From Lysinibacillus contaminans (GTDB lineage: Bacteria; Bacillota; Bacilli; Bacillales_A; Planococcaceae): 64,000 bases of DNA. The first letter of the stretch is position 1. Each line of letters opens with the position of its first letter. The notes beneath the pieces are model-generated. The model did no database searches. It was not told where the DNA came from and saw only the letters and a list, made by a program, of their open reading frames with translations. The position numbers were made by a program, and so were the translations under genes. Location: the NCBI RefSeq assembly GCF_001278945.1, contig NZ_LGRV01000007.1:176842-240841 (forward strand), read 5' to 3'. This document shows positions 8,395-17,306 of this stretch, piece after piece.

Positions 8395-9114
8395 TTAATT
8401 CGAGATTGTTTAAGTCAGTGTTAGAATTCAACTGTGTCAAAACGAAATGAACTCGATAAAATTTTGAGAGAAAATGTGGCTTGAGCGTCCTCCTAGCAAC
8501 TACCGCTTCCTCTTTCGTCGCAAAAAAAAGTTTCGCTGCGTTTTGTGCGGGGTCTGAAGGCTCACACGCTTTTCTTGCTGGATGTAGCGAAAGGCGAATG
8601 CTATCAGCTACACTTGTTACCCTCCGTTCCATGTGCTTATAAAAAAGCAAACTTTCTTTTAAAGTAAAGTCCAGGTTTTGTTAATGATCCAAATAATTAA
8701 TGATCTAAATTCGGAAATATTATTATTTTTGCTGCTCTAATTCTATAAAATGCATTTTTCTGATTGAAATCAGCATTTTTATAGTCTGTTTTATCAGAAA
8801 GAACATAAGTCTATTGCCCTATCTGTGTTAATTTGTAGAGTGGTCAGCGGAGAGAAAATGGCTCTGTTTTTAGTTGTTATTGTACTTTTTTTGGTGTTTT
8901 TGTAAGTATAAGTGCAATATTATTTGGCGCATACCTATGAATGAAACTATTTTAGTAGAATGACATAGGGTGCCTCTTGATTGGAAAAAAAGAGTGAAGT
9001 ACATATTTTAGTGTAATGCCAATCTTTTTTATATAAGTTTTTATTGGGTATTGAAGGGAAAAAGGGGACCCAACACTAATAAGTAACAGATAGAGTGGAA
9101 TGGAGTTGGTGAGA

Positions 9115-10026
9115 ATGGAATTAAGAGATTTAAACATATTTATGGCAATTGTGAAGCATGGAAGTTATACGAAGGCGTCGGAAGTGTTATTTATTTCGCA
9201 ACCTACATTAAGTAAAAGTGTGAAGCGTCTTGAAAATGAGTTGCAGGCGCAATTACTGCAGCGAACGACAAGGCAGTTACAAGTTACAGATATTGGCTCA
9301 GTTGTATACGAACATGGACAAAAAATTTTATATAATCTGCAGGAATTAGGTCAGTCAATCCAAGATATACGAGATGTGCAATTAGGGACGATTAAGTTAG
9401 GCATTCCACCATTGATTGGCACATTGTTTTTCCCTGAAATTGCGCGTACCTTTCATCAACAATATCCAAAAGTAACATTAGAACTCGTGGAGCGCGGGGC
9501 TAAGTTAATTAGTGAATTAGTACATTCTGGGCAAGTGGATGTTGCCTTTGTGGTATTGCCGATTGAGGAGCCTGCGTTTACGATCGAGCAGTTTATTGAA
9601 GATGATTTTGTTTTATATGTACATAAAGAGCATCCTTTAGCGCAGTGTGCAGAAGTGTCTGTAGAAGAATTAAAAAACGAAAAATTTATTTTATTTTCCA
9701 ATGAGTATGCCTTACATGATTTTGTTATTCGTGCATGTGAAAATGGGGGTTTTTCACCTGACATTGTTTATAAAAGTTCGCAGTGGGATTTAATTGTGGA
9801 ATTGATTGGGCTCAATTTAGGGCTCACGATTTTGCCTAGAGCAATTTACGAGAAGCAGTCAAATCCCAATGTGAAAATTATTCCGCTGACCAATTCACTT
9901 ATTTGGAAGTTAGGCTTAGTCAGTTTAAAAGATCGTTACAAATCCTTTGCCCTACAGGAATTAGTGAAAATGATTCGAACAGAATCGTGGTCTTGGCAGT
10001 CATTTATTCCATTAAAGAATGAATAA
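9115..10026 (+). CDS. LysR-family transcriptional regulator
   Basis: 303 residues. An N-terminal winged helix-turn-helix (MELRDLNIFMAIVKHGSYTK, then SQPTLSKSVKRLE, residues 1-60) is followed by a periplasmic-binding-like effector domain (about 90-295, from LGTIKLGIPPLIG). Closest in character to Bacillus CidR/YwbI-type regulators. ATG 9115 is preferred to ATG 9100 because GGAG is 9 nt upstream and LysR proteins normally begin MELRDL. It lies 77 bp before scoA on the same strand, so acetoacetate or short-chain acid use is a plausible target; effector unknown. Confidence 0.93.
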   Translation: MELRDLNIFMAIVKHGSYTKASEVLFISQPTLSKSVKRLENELQAQLLQRTTRQLQVTDIGSVVYEHGQKILYNLQELGQSIQDIRDVQLGTIKLGIPPLIGTLFFPEIARTFHQQYPKVTLELVERGAKLISELVHSGQVDVAFVVLPIEEPAFTIEQFIEDDFVLYVHKEHPLAQCAEVSVEELKNEKFILFSNEYALHDFVIRACENGGFSPDIVYKSSQWDLIVELIGLNLGLTILPRAIYEKQSNPNVKIIPLTNSLIWKLGLVSLKDRYKSFALQELVKMIRTESWSWQSFIPLKNE

Positions 10027-10103
10027 CATGCTATATATGTATTTTTATTATGGAAATAAATGGACTAACATTATAGTACATATAAGTATAAGGGGTGATA
10101 GGG

Positions 10104-10805
10104 ATGACAAAAGTAAAACGATCATTTGAAGAAGCGCTTGTAGATTTAAAAGATGGACAAACCGTGATTGTGGGTGGTTTTGGACTATGTGGGATTCCTG
10201 AAAAAGCGATTGAGGCAATCCGTCAAAAAGGTACGAAGGATTTAACTGTGGTCAGTAATAACTGTGGGGTTGATGATTTTGGCCTTGGACTTTTATTAGC
10301 GAACAAGCAAATTAAGAAAATGGTGGCATCTTATGTAGGTGAAAATAAAATATTTGAGCAGCAATTTTTGAGTGGGGAGCTTGAAGTGGAGTTAACGCCT
10401 CAAGGTACATTGGCAGAGCGTATTCGTGCGGGTGGTGCAGGGATTCCAGCCTTTTATACAGCAACTGGCGTAGGAACACCAATTGCAGAGGGGAAGCCTA
10501 CGAAGGAGTTTGACGGCAAAGTGTATTTAGAAGAACGAGCAATTGTTGGCGACTATGCATTTGTAAAGGCATGGAAGGCGGATACACTTGGCAATTTAGT
10601 GTACCGTAAAACAGCACGCAATTTTAATCCACTTGCAGCAACAGCTGGGAAAATTACGATTGCTGAAGTAGAGGAAATTGTGGAAGTCGGCGCATTAAAT
10701 CCTGATGAAATTCATACACCTGGTGTATATGTGCAACATGTTTTAGTGGGCGAAAACTACGAAAAGCGGATTGAACGACTATTGACTGCTAAGGAGGTTG
10801 GATGA
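10104..10805 (+). CDS. scoA: 3-oxoacid (succinyl-CoA:acetoacetate) CoA-transferase, subunit A
   Basis: 233-residue alpha subunit of a type I CoA-transferase that moves CoA between acyl-CoA and a free acid, here most likely acetoacetate. The conserved CoA-contact loop [15 protein letters not shown] (about residue 24) and [12 protein letters not shown] are present. Start ATG 10104 has AAGGGG eight bases upstream. The end overlaps scoB. Placed just before the leucine-breakdown operon, whose lyase makes acetoacetate, so this pair would convert that product to acetoacetyl-CoA. Confidence 0.93.
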   Translation: MTKVKRSFEEALVDLKDGQTVIVGGFGLCGIPEKAIEAIRQKGTKDLTVVSNNCGVDDFGLGLLLANKQIKKMVASYVGENKIFEQQFLSGELEVELTPQGTLAERIRAGGAGIPAFYTATGVGTPIAEGKPTKEFDGKVYLEERAIVGDYAFVKAWKADTLGNLVYRKTARNFNPLAATAGKITIAEVEEIVEVGALNPDEIHTPGVYVQHVLVGENYEKRIERLLTAKEVG

Positions 10806-11458
10806 CTATGTCTGAAACAAGAGATCGTATAGTACGTCGTGCTGTGCAAGAAATCGAAAATGGCATGAACGTTAATTTGGGTATCGGGATGCCGACATTA
10901 GTAGCAAACGAAATTCCTGCGGATTATCAAGTGTTATTACAATCTGAAAATGGTCTTTTAGGCATTGGCCCGTATCCGACAGAAGCGGAAGTAGATGCTG
11001 ATTTAATCAATGCGGGTAAAGAAACAGTAACAGCCGTGGCAGGTGCTTCTTATTTTGATAGTGCGGAATCGTTTGCAATGATTCGTGGGGGCCATATCGA
11101 TTTAGCGATTTTAGGTGGCATGGAAGTTTCAGAGACTGGTGATTTAGCTAACTGGATGATCCCAGGAAAGATGATTAAAGGCATGGGTGGTGCAATGGAT
11201 CTTGTACAAGGAGCAAAGCGTGTCATTGTCATTATGGATCATATGTCTAAACATGGGGAGTCCAAGGTAAAAAAAGAATGCACACTGCCGTTAACAGGAC
11301 AGGGTGTAATTCATCGTTTGATTACGGACTTAGCGGTATTTGATTTTACACCGAGTGGAATGGTGTTAGTAGAAAAAATAGCTGATTTATCTGTGGAAGA
11401 AATTCGTGCTCGAACGGAAGCATCGTTTACTGTAAGTGATGGTTTGAAAGTGTATTGA
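10802..11458 (+). CDS. scoB: 3-oxoacid CoA-transferase, subunit B
   Basis: 218-residue beta subunit. Carries the catalytic glutamate in [10 protein letters not shown] (Glu49), the residue that forms the glutamyl-CoA thioester, and the downstream [18 protein letters not shown] motif. Starts at ATG 10802, overlapping the scoA stop (ATGA), or at ATG 10808, which is better spaced (10 nt) from AAGGAGG at 10791-10797. No clear terminator follows. Confidence 0.93.
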   Translation: MTMSETRDRIVRRAVQEIENGMNVNLGIGMPTLVANEIPADYQVLLQSENGLLGIGPYPTEAEVDADLINAGKETVTAVAGASYFDSAESFAMIRGGHIDLAILGGMEVSETGDLANWMIPGKMIKGMGGAMDLVQGAKRVIVIMDHMSKHGESKVKKECTLPLTGQGVIHRLITDLAVFDFTPSGMVLVEKIADLSVEEIRARTEASFTVSDGLKVY

Positions 11459-11624
11459 TAAAAATTCTGCTTAATGAAGTTTATATGCTCGAAACGACAT
11501 GAATCGACTTAATTATCACTGGACATCCATTTTTTAGAATGCTATATTGAATTTGTCTTAATATTTTGCTAGATAGGTAAAATGAGTAGTGAAGTTCAGA
11601 GTAACAAATGAGGGATAGATGCTT

Positions 11625-12272
11625 ATGGTGAAGAAAACGTTAAAACAACGGATTGTAGAGGCTTCCCTAATACTGTTTCAGCAAGATGGTTATCATGGCG
11701 TGACAGTCGATCGTATTGTCGAATATATTGGTGCATCAAAAGGTGGATTTTATCATAATTTCAAATCAAAAGATGAGTTGTTATATGAAATTCATGATGT
11801 CTTCATTTCTTATGTTATCAAAAAATCACAAGATGCCTATGATCAATACAATACACCAATCACCAGATTATGCGCGATGATCCAAACACTTACCGAAGTG
11901 TTTGACGTGTATCAGGCACATATCACGGTTTTTTACGAAGAAAGCGGTTCGTTGCCAGAAGTGTACAGTGAACTTATACACAAAAAACGCAATCAGTATC
12001 GTGGAATTTTACAGAAGGTCATTGTTGAAGGGCAGCAGACAAATGATTTTCGTTCAGAATTACCGGGTACGATTGTGACGATGGCAATCGTGGGCATGAT
12101 TAACTGGACATATAAATGGTATAAGCAAACAGGGCCACTGACAATGGAAGAAATTACAGTAGTATTTATGGACATGATTTTACATTCAATTGTGACCGAA
12201 CAAGCTAGGGAAGAAGCAACTCAATTTATGATCGCAATGAAGCCAGCTACAGAGACTGGTTTTATTAATTAG
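11625..12272 (+). CDS. TetR-family transcriptional repressor of the leucine-breakdown operon
   Basis: 215 residues with an N-terminal TetR helix-turn-helix (LKQRIVEASLILFQQDGYHG, then DRIVEYIGASKGGFYHNFKSKDEL, residues 4-52) and a helical ligand domain of the acyl-CoA-sensing kind. A perfect 18-bp palindrome at 12279-12296, between this gene and the acyl-CoA dehydrogenase, is the likely operator. ATG 11625 is favoured over ATG 11619 because GAGGGA is 9 nt upstream. Ligand (an acyl-CoA intermediate) is inferred from context. Confidence 0.88.
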   Translation: MVKKTLKQRIVEASLILFQQDGYHGVTVDRIVEYIGASKGGFYHNFKSKDELLYEIHDVFISYVIKKSQDAYDQYNTPITRLCAMIQTLTEVFDVYQAHITVFYEESGSLPEVYSELIHKKRNQYRGILQKVIVEGQQTNDFRSELPGTIVTMAIVGMINWTYKWYKQTGPLTMEEITVVFMDMILHSIVTEQAREEATQFMIAMKPATETGFIN

Positions 12273-12278
12273 TAATAC

Positions 12279-12296
12279 AAACCGACTAGTCGGTTT
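12279..12296. promoter_or_regulatory. Perfect palindrome, candidate TetR operator
   Basis: AAACCGACTAGTCGGTTT is an exact 18-bp palindrome, 7 bp after the tetR stop and 35 bp before the acyl-CoA dehydrogenase start. The ACCGACTAGTCGGT core is typical of TetR-family sites. Confidence 0.8.
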
Positions 12297-12330
12297 AACT
12301 TTTTTAGCAGATGCAAAGGGGGAGCTAGGG

Positions 12331-13473
12331 ATGAACTTTGAACTAACGAAAGAGCAAGAGATGATTCGGGATATGGTTCGTGATTTTGCAGAGAAGGAAA
12401 TTAAGCCATATGCACGTGAAGTGGATGAAACTTCAACAATGCGAATAGAAAGCTTTGAAAAAATGGCTGAACTCGGTTTGATGGGTATCCCATTTCCAGA
12501 AGAGTACGGTGGTTCGGGTGGAGACACAGTTTCTTATGCGATTGCTGTTGAAGAAATTGGCCGCGCCTGCGGGGGTACAGGTTTAAGCTATGCAGCTGCG
12601 ATTAGTTTAGGTGCTGCACCCATTTATAATTTTGGGACAGAAGAGCAAAAACGTGAATGGCTGGTTCCTTTAGCAAAGGGTGAGACGCTCGGTTCATTCG
12701 GTTTAACCGAACCCAATGCAGGGTCAGATGCAGGTGGAACGCTTACAACAGCAGTTGTGGATGGCGATGATTACGTGATTAACGGCGAAAAATGCTGGAT
12801 AACGAATGCGGGTCATGCGCGTCAAATCATCGTCACAGCTGTAACGGGTAAACGTGAAGATGGTAAAAAAATTATTTCATCGATTATCGTGCCAACCAAT
12901 ACACCTGGTGTCACAATTAACTGTAATTATGACAAGATGGGTGTGCGTGGATCTAATACGTGTGAGATTGTATTGCAAAATGTACGTGTACCAAGAGCTA
13001 ATTTGCTAGGTGATGAAAAGCGGGGCTTCAGTCAATTTTTAAATACTTTAGATGGTGGACGAATTTCCATTGCGGCATTATCAGTAGGGATTGCACAAGC
13101 AGCTTACGAGAAGGCGCTACAATTTGCAAAAGAGCGTAAACAATTCGGCGTATCCATTTCAAAATTCCAAGCAATACAATTTAAATTAGCCGATATGGCA
13201 ATGGAAATAGAGCTTGCTCGTACGTTAGTACATAAAGCGGCATGGCTTAAAGACCAGAAGAAACCGTTTGGTAAAGAAGCGGCGATGGCAAAATTATTTG
13301 CCTCCGAAATGGGCTTCCGTACTTGCAATCAAGCAATTCAGATTCATGGTGGTTCAGGTTATATGAAGGAATATGATGTAGAGCGTCATTTGCGTGACAT
13401 TAAGTTAATGGAAATTGGTGAAGGTACTTCTGAAATTCAACGTCTCGTTATTTCTCGTTTAATTGGCTGTTAA
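12331..13473 (+). CDS. Acyl-CoA dehydrogenase, probably isovaleryl-CoA dehydrogenase (YngJ-like)
   Basis: 380-residue FAD enzyme that puts a double bond into an acyl-CoA. Seen: FGLTEPNAGSDAGG and WITNAGHARQIIV (FAD/substrate loop, about 125-160), GRISIAALSVGIAQAAYEKAL, and GEGTSEIQRL at the C-terminus with Glu364 at the catalytic-base position used by short and medium chain enzymes. Human-type isovaleryl-CoA dehydrogenase uses a different position, so the isovaleryl assignment rests on the operon, which matches B. subtilis yngJ-yngE gene for gene. First gene of the operon, just after the palindrome. Confidence 0.92.
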   Translation: MNFELTKEQEMIRDMVRDFAEKEIKPYAREVDETSTMRIESFEKMAELGLMGIPFPEEYGGSGGDTVSYAIAVEEIGRACGGTGLSYAAAISLGAAPIYNFGTEEQKREWLVPLAKGETLGSFGLTEPNAGSDAGGTLTTAVVDGDDYVINGEKCWITNAGHARQIIVTAVTGKREDGKKIISSIIVPTNTPGVTINCNYDKMGVRGSNTCEIVLQNVRVPRANLLGDEKRGFSQFLNTLDGGRISIAALSVGIAQAAYEKALQFAKERKQFGVSISKFQAIQFKLADMAMEIELARTLVHKAAWLKDQKKPFGKEAAMAKLFASEMGFRTCNQAIQIHGGSGYMKEYDVERHLRDIKLMEIGEGTSEIQRLVISRLIGC

Positions 13474-13505
13474 AAAATTCAATAGCAAATACAAGGAGGA
13501 TTTTC

Positions 13506-15140
13506 ATGGCAGAGCTTGTATATCAAACAATTGGTCAGTTGCTAGATGAACAAAGTGAAAAGTATCCGAAACGTGAAGCGCTTGTGTATGCAGATAGAGA
13601 CTTACGAATGACTTATGAGGAGTTTAATAGACAGAGCCGCTTAGTTGCTAGAGGTTTGATGGCCCTTGGGATTGAAAAAGGCGATCATATTGCTGTGTGG
13701 ACGACGAATGTTCCTGAGTGGGTGCAATTACAGTTCAGTACAGGGAAAATGGGCGCTCCCCTTGTAACGGTAAACACAAATTACCGAGCGAGTGAATTGG
13801 AATATTTACTTAAACAGTCTGATTCAAAAACCATTATTTTAATCGAAAACTATCGAGATCATTCTTTCATAAATACACTACAAGAATTGTGTCCTGAACT
13901 TGAGCATTGCGAACCTGGAAATTTACAGTCTAAGCGTTTACCTTTATTGAAGAATGTTATTTTAATAGGCGATGCGAAATATCCAGGGGTGTTAAATTGG
14001 TCGGACGTATTAGCTGCCGCTGAGCAAGTGAAGGAAGAGCAGTTAGATATCAGACAAGGAACTTTGCATTATGATGATGTCATTAATATACAATATACAT
14101 CTGGAACGACTGGTTTTCCAAAGGGTGTTATGTTAACGCATTTTAACCTAGTTAATAATGCGGTCAACATTGCAGAATGCATGAAATTAACGCATGAGGA
14201 TCGTTTGTGTATTCCCGTTCCATTTTTCCACTGTTTTGGCTGTGTCCTTGGTACGTTGGCCATTACAACAAGTGGAGGCACGATGGTACCTGTACAAGAG
14301 TTTTCGCCGGAAGAAGTATTGCGAACGGTAGAAAAGGAAAAGTGTACAGCATTACATGGTGTGCCGACTATGTTTATTAGCGAATTGAATTTACCGAATT
14401 TTTCGTCATTTAATTTATCAACGCTACGTACTGGAATAATGGCAGGCTCAAACTGCCCGGTCGAAGTGATGAAAGCTGTTATCGAAAAAATGGGCATGAG
14501 AGATATAACAATATCTTATGGACAAACAGAGTCTTCGCCAGTTATTACGCAAACGAAAGCAGATGATCCATTCAATTTAAAGGTCGAGACAGTCGGCCGT
14601 GCATTACCAAACTTAGAAGTGAAAATTGTGGATCCTGATACAAATGAGGAAGTGGCACCAAATGAGCAAGGGGAGCTATGTACAAGAGGCTACCACGTGA
14701 TGAAAGGGTATTACAATAATCCAGAGGAAACCGGTCTGGCTATTGATCGTGATAACTGGCTTCATACGGGGGATTTAGCGACAAAGGATGAAGCAGGTTA
14801 TATACGCGTGACGGGTCGTTTAAAAGACATGATTATTCGCGGTGGAGAAAATCTCTATCCTCGTGAAATTGAAGAGTTTCTTTATACACATCCGAAAATT
14901 TTCGATGTGCAAGTTGCGGGTGTACCTGATCCAGTTTACGGAGAAGAAGTGGCGGCTTGGATTATTTTACGTGAAGGCGAGCAGGCAACAGCTGAAGATA
15001 TTCGAGACTTTTGCCGAAATAAAATTTCAAAACAAAAAATACCAAAACATATTTTCTTTATCGATAGCTATCCAATGACAGCTTCGGGTAAAGTGCAAAA
15101 GTTTAAATTACGTGATGAATTTGTTATAGCAGTGAGGTAG
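13506..15140 (+). CDS. AMP-forming acyl-CoA synthetase (YngI-like)
   Basis: 544-residue ANL-family enzyme that activates a carboxylic acid to acyl-CoA through an acyl-adenylate. The ATP motif YTSGTTGFPKGVML (about residues 197-210), the YGQTESSP motif, TGDLATKDEAGY and the hinge/lysine region GRLKDMIIRGGENLYPREIE are intact. AAGGAGG precedes the ATG; 32 bp after the dehydrogenase. In this operon it may activate isovalerate or a related branched acid from outside; substrate not proven. Confidence 0.93.
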   Translation: MAELVYQTIGQLLDEQSEKYPKREALVYADRDLRMTYEEFNRQSRLVARGLMALGIEKGDHIAVWTTNVPEWVQLQFSTGKMGAPLVTVNTNYRASELEYLLKQSDSKTIILIENYRDHSFINTLQELCPELEHCEPGNLQSKRLPLLKNVILIGDAKYPGVLNWSDVLAAAEQVKEEQLDIRQGTLHYDDVINIQYTSGTTGFPKGVMLTHFNLVNNAVNIAECMKLTHEDRLCIPVPFFHCFGCVLGTLAITTSGGTMVPVQEFSPEEVLRTVEKEKCTALHGVPTMFISELNLPNFSSFNLSTLRTGIMAGSNCPVEVMKAVIEKMGMRDITISYGQTESSPVITQTKADDPFNLKVETVGRALPNLEVKIVDPDTNEEVAPNEQGELCTRGYHVMKGYYNNPEETGLAIDRDNWLHTGDLATKDEAGYIRVTGRLKDMIIRGGENLYPREIEEFLYTHPKIFDVQVAGVPDPVYGEEVAAWIILREGEQATAEDIRDFCRNKISKQKIPKHIFFIDSYPMTASGKVQKFKLRDEFVIAVR

Positions 15141-15155
15141 GGAGGGGGCAGGGAA

Positions 15156-16514
15156 ATGTTCAAGAAGGTTTTAATTGCAAACCGTGGTGAAATAGCGAGG
15201 CGTATTATCAGAACATGTAAACGATTAAATATCCAAACGATCGCAGTGTACTCGGAGGCAGATGCTGAGGCGCTACATGTAAGAGACGCAGACGAAGCCT
15301 ACTGTATTGGTAAGCCACCTGTAGCGCACAGCTATTTAAATATCGAGCGTATTCTTGAAGTTGCGAAGGAAAGCAATGCAGATGCAATCCATCCAGGCTA
15401 TGGCTTGTTATCGGAAAATGCGAATTTTGCTAAACGTTGTGCGGAGGTAGGTCTTGTCTTTATTGGACCAAATGCTGATGTGATTGCGTCGATGGGCAGT
15501 AAATTAGAAGCGCGTAAGACGATGAAAGCAGCGGGAGTACCAATTGTGGAAGGTGTGGAAACGCCGGTGAAGGATGCAGCCGAAGCTGTAGAAATTGCAG
15601 CACGCATTGGCTATCCAATTATGTTGAAAGCATCAGCTGGTGGCGGTGGTATTGGTATGCAACTTGTAGAAAATGCCGAGGAGTTGACGAAAGCCTTTGA
15701 AGGCAATCAAAGACGTGCGGAGTCTTTCTTCGGTGATGGCACGATGTACATGGAGCGATTTATCGCCAATCCGCACCATGTAGAAGTGCAAATCATTGCT
15801 GATCATCACGGAAATGTTGTTCCATTATTTGAACGCGAGTGCTCGATACAAAGGCGTAATCAAAAAGTAGTCGAGGAGGCGCCATCCCCGTTTATCTCAG
15901 AGGAAACAAGAAAGCAGATGCTAGATGCTTCTGTGCAAGCAGCCGAACATATCGGTTATGTGAATGCAGGCACAATTGAGTATTTAGTAGATGCAGACCA
16001 AAATTTTTATTTCTTAGAGATGAATACGCGCTTACAAGTCGAACATCCGGTGACGGAAGAGATTACGAAGCTAGATCTTGTAGAAGAACAATTGAAGGTA
16101 GCGGCAAGACAGCCACTAGCGTTTACACGTGACACGATTGAAATACAAGGACATGCGATTGAAGTGCGAATTTACGCAGAAAACCCGACGACGTTTTTCC
16201 CGTCCCCTGGCAAGATCACAGAGCTAGAGCTACCGACGGGTGTTGGTATTCGCCATGAATGTGGTGTAGAAGCAGGCTCAATTGTAACACCATTTTATGA
16301 TCCAATGATTAGTAAATTGGTGGTGTGGGGCGAAACACGTGCGATTGCATGCGAGCGTCTTACACAAGCTTTAACAGATTACAAAATAGAAGGTATTCAA
16401 ACAAACATCCCTATGCTTTTGAAAACTGTAACCCATGAGCAGTTTTTAAAAGGCTCTACAACGACTAAGTTCGTTGAGGAGTACTATTTACCCCAACTAG
16501 AAGAAATGAAGTAA
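15156..16514 (+). CDS. Biotin carboxylase subunit of an acyl-CoA carboxylase, probably methylcrotonyl-CoA (YngH-like)
   Basis: 452-residue ATP-grasp protein that carboxylates carrier-bound biotin using bicarbonate and ATP. Seen: ANRGEIARRIIRTCKRL (start), HPGYGLLSENANFA, glycine-rich KASAGGGGIGMQ (about 160), and EMNTRLQVEHPVTE with the catalytic residues (about 288-300). Length equals that of free-standing AccC. Pairs with the small carrier at 17082 and carboxyltransferase at 19302. A terminator-like hairpin and a 450-bp repeat insertion separate it from the carrier gene, which is unusual. Confidence 0.94.
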   Translation: MFKKVLIANRGEIARRIIRTCKRLNIQTIAVYSEADAEALHVRDADEAYCIGKPPVAHSYLNIERILEVAKESNADAIHPGYGLLSENANFAKRCAEVGLVFIGPNADVIASMGSKLEARKTMKAAGVPIVEGVETPVKDAAEAVEIAARIGYPIMLKASAGGGGIGMQLVENAEELTKAFEGNQRRAESFFGDGTMYMERFIANPHHVEVQIIADHHGNVVPLFERECSIQRRNQKVVEEAPSPFISEETRKQMLDASVQAAEHIGYVNAGTIEYLVDADQNFYFLEMNTRLQVEHPVTEEITKLDLVEEQLKVAARQPLAFTRDTIEIQGHAIEVRIYAENPTTFFPSPGKITELELPTGVGIRHECGVEAGSIVTPFYDPMISKLVVWGETRAIACERLTQALTDYKIEGIQTNIPMLLKTVTHEQFLKGSTTTKFVEEYYLPQLEEMK

Positions 16515-16517
16515 ACA

Positions 16518-16562
16518 TGGAGGAGTATTGCAAAGATTTGTTGCAATACCTCCACATTTTTG
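16518..16562 (+). terminator. Terminator-like hairpin after the biotin carboxylase gene
   Basis: TGGAGGAGTATTGCAA pairs with TTGCAATACCTCCA (two-base bulge), followed by CATTTTT. A near copy of the same hairpin is at 17020-17052, on the far side of the repeat insertion. It would reduce transcription of the second half of the operon. Confidence 0.65.
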
Positions 16563-16616
16563 AAAAACAATAACGACAATAAATGCTTTATGAACGTTTA
16601 TGAGAGTTTGTTCAAG

Positions 16617-16945
16617 GGACCCGTTGATTTCCGTTCCAGGCGGACGCGTTCCAGGGGGCGAGCCTTGAGCCGCTTCGTCGCTTACGCTCCTGCAGGGTCT
16701 CAAGTTGCTCGCTGATCCCCTAGGAGTCGCCGCCTTTCACTCCAATCAACTAGAATTTTCTTGGATCATCACCAAAAGCCGGAGATGACATTTTGAATAA
16801 AGTGTTTGTTGATTGGAGTGAAGCCAGCGTGACTCCTTGGGGACTAGCGTCACAGATAAGACCCTGGAGCGAGCATAGCGAGTGAAGCGGCTTATCGGAC
16901 GCCCCCAGGAAAGCACGCTGGCGCAACGGAAATCAATCCCATGTT
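16617..16945. repeat. Inverted pair of a structured dispersed repeat
   Basis: Left copy about 16617-16756 and right copy about 16806-16945, head-to-head around a 50-bp centre. Each is about 135 bp, bounded by TTGATTGGAGTGAA and ACGGAAATCAA, with CTCC, GACCCTG and GAGCG blocks in between. Each copy's two ends pair with each other by different bases: GGCGG/CCGCC on the left, GCCAGCGTG/CACGCTGGC on the right. I recognise this general repeat from Bacillaceae genomes but know no accepted name. Confidence 0.75.
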
Positions 16946-17019
16946 TTGGTATAGAGACCATTTTTAAGAACAATTTTTTTCGCGCTATTTCTATGGATAA
17001 AATACTTTATCAACGGAAT

Positions 17020-17052
17020 GGAAGTATTGCGATGTCTTGTTGCAATACTTCC
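17020..17052. repeat. Second copy of the flanking hairpin
   Basis: GGAAGTATTGC, ten-base loop plus T, GCAATACTTCC. It matches the hairpin at 16518-16554 closely (both have TATTGC and TTGTTGCAATAC), so the repeat pair is bracketed by a duplicated sequence. It lies 15 bp before the ribosome site of the carrier gene. Confidence 0.7.
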
Positions 17053-17081
17053 TTACTATCAACTATTTGGAGGGATTTATG

Positions 17082-17294
17082 ATGGAAGTTGTAAAAGCGA
17101 GCATGGCAGGAACTGTTTGGAAAATTGTCGTAGCAGAGGGCGATCAAGTAACGGCAGGGCAAGATGTTGCCATTTTAGAATCAATGAAGATGGAAATTCC
17201 GATTGCAGCGGAAGAAGGTGGCGTTGTCACAAAAATTATTGCCAATGAAGGTGATTTCATTAACTTAGATGATCCAATTTTAGAAATCGGATAA
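17082..17294 (+). CDS. Biotin carrier (biotinyl-lipoyl) subunit of the acyl-CoA carboxylase (YngHB-like)
   Basis: 70-residue biotinyl domain. The biotinylation motif ESMKMEIP is intact with Lys36 as the modified residue, and the fold's symmetric halves (GTVWKIVVAEGDQV and GGVVTKIIANEGDF) are evident. ATG 17082 is chosen over 17079 because TTTGGAGGG is then 7 nt upstream. It carries the carboxyl group between the carboxylase and carboxyltransferase of this operon. HMG-CoA lyase starts 12 bp later. Confidence 0.93.
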   Translation: MEVVKASMAGTVWKIVVAEGDQVTAGQDVAILESMKMEIPIAAEEGGVVTKIIANEGDFINLDDPILEIG

Positions 17295-17306
17295 GGGGGC
17301 ACAGTT

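Larger units (their letters stand above)
8077..9114. other. 1-kb gap before the LysR gene
   Basis: Besides the terminator and inverted repeats, 8510-8650 holds a repeat related to 2557-2700; both share GTAGCGARAGGCGAATG and a following CTACACTTG. A minus-strand frame (8357-8650) covers it but has no good ribosome site and its translation of the repeat resembles that at 2.6 kb, so it is probably not a gene. Nothing recognisable lies in 8650-9090. Confidence 0.5.

Noticed and set aside
8357-8650. 97-codon minus-strand frame
   Set aside because: Covers a repeat that recurs at 2.6 kb and part of the nested inverted repeat; no good ribosome site.
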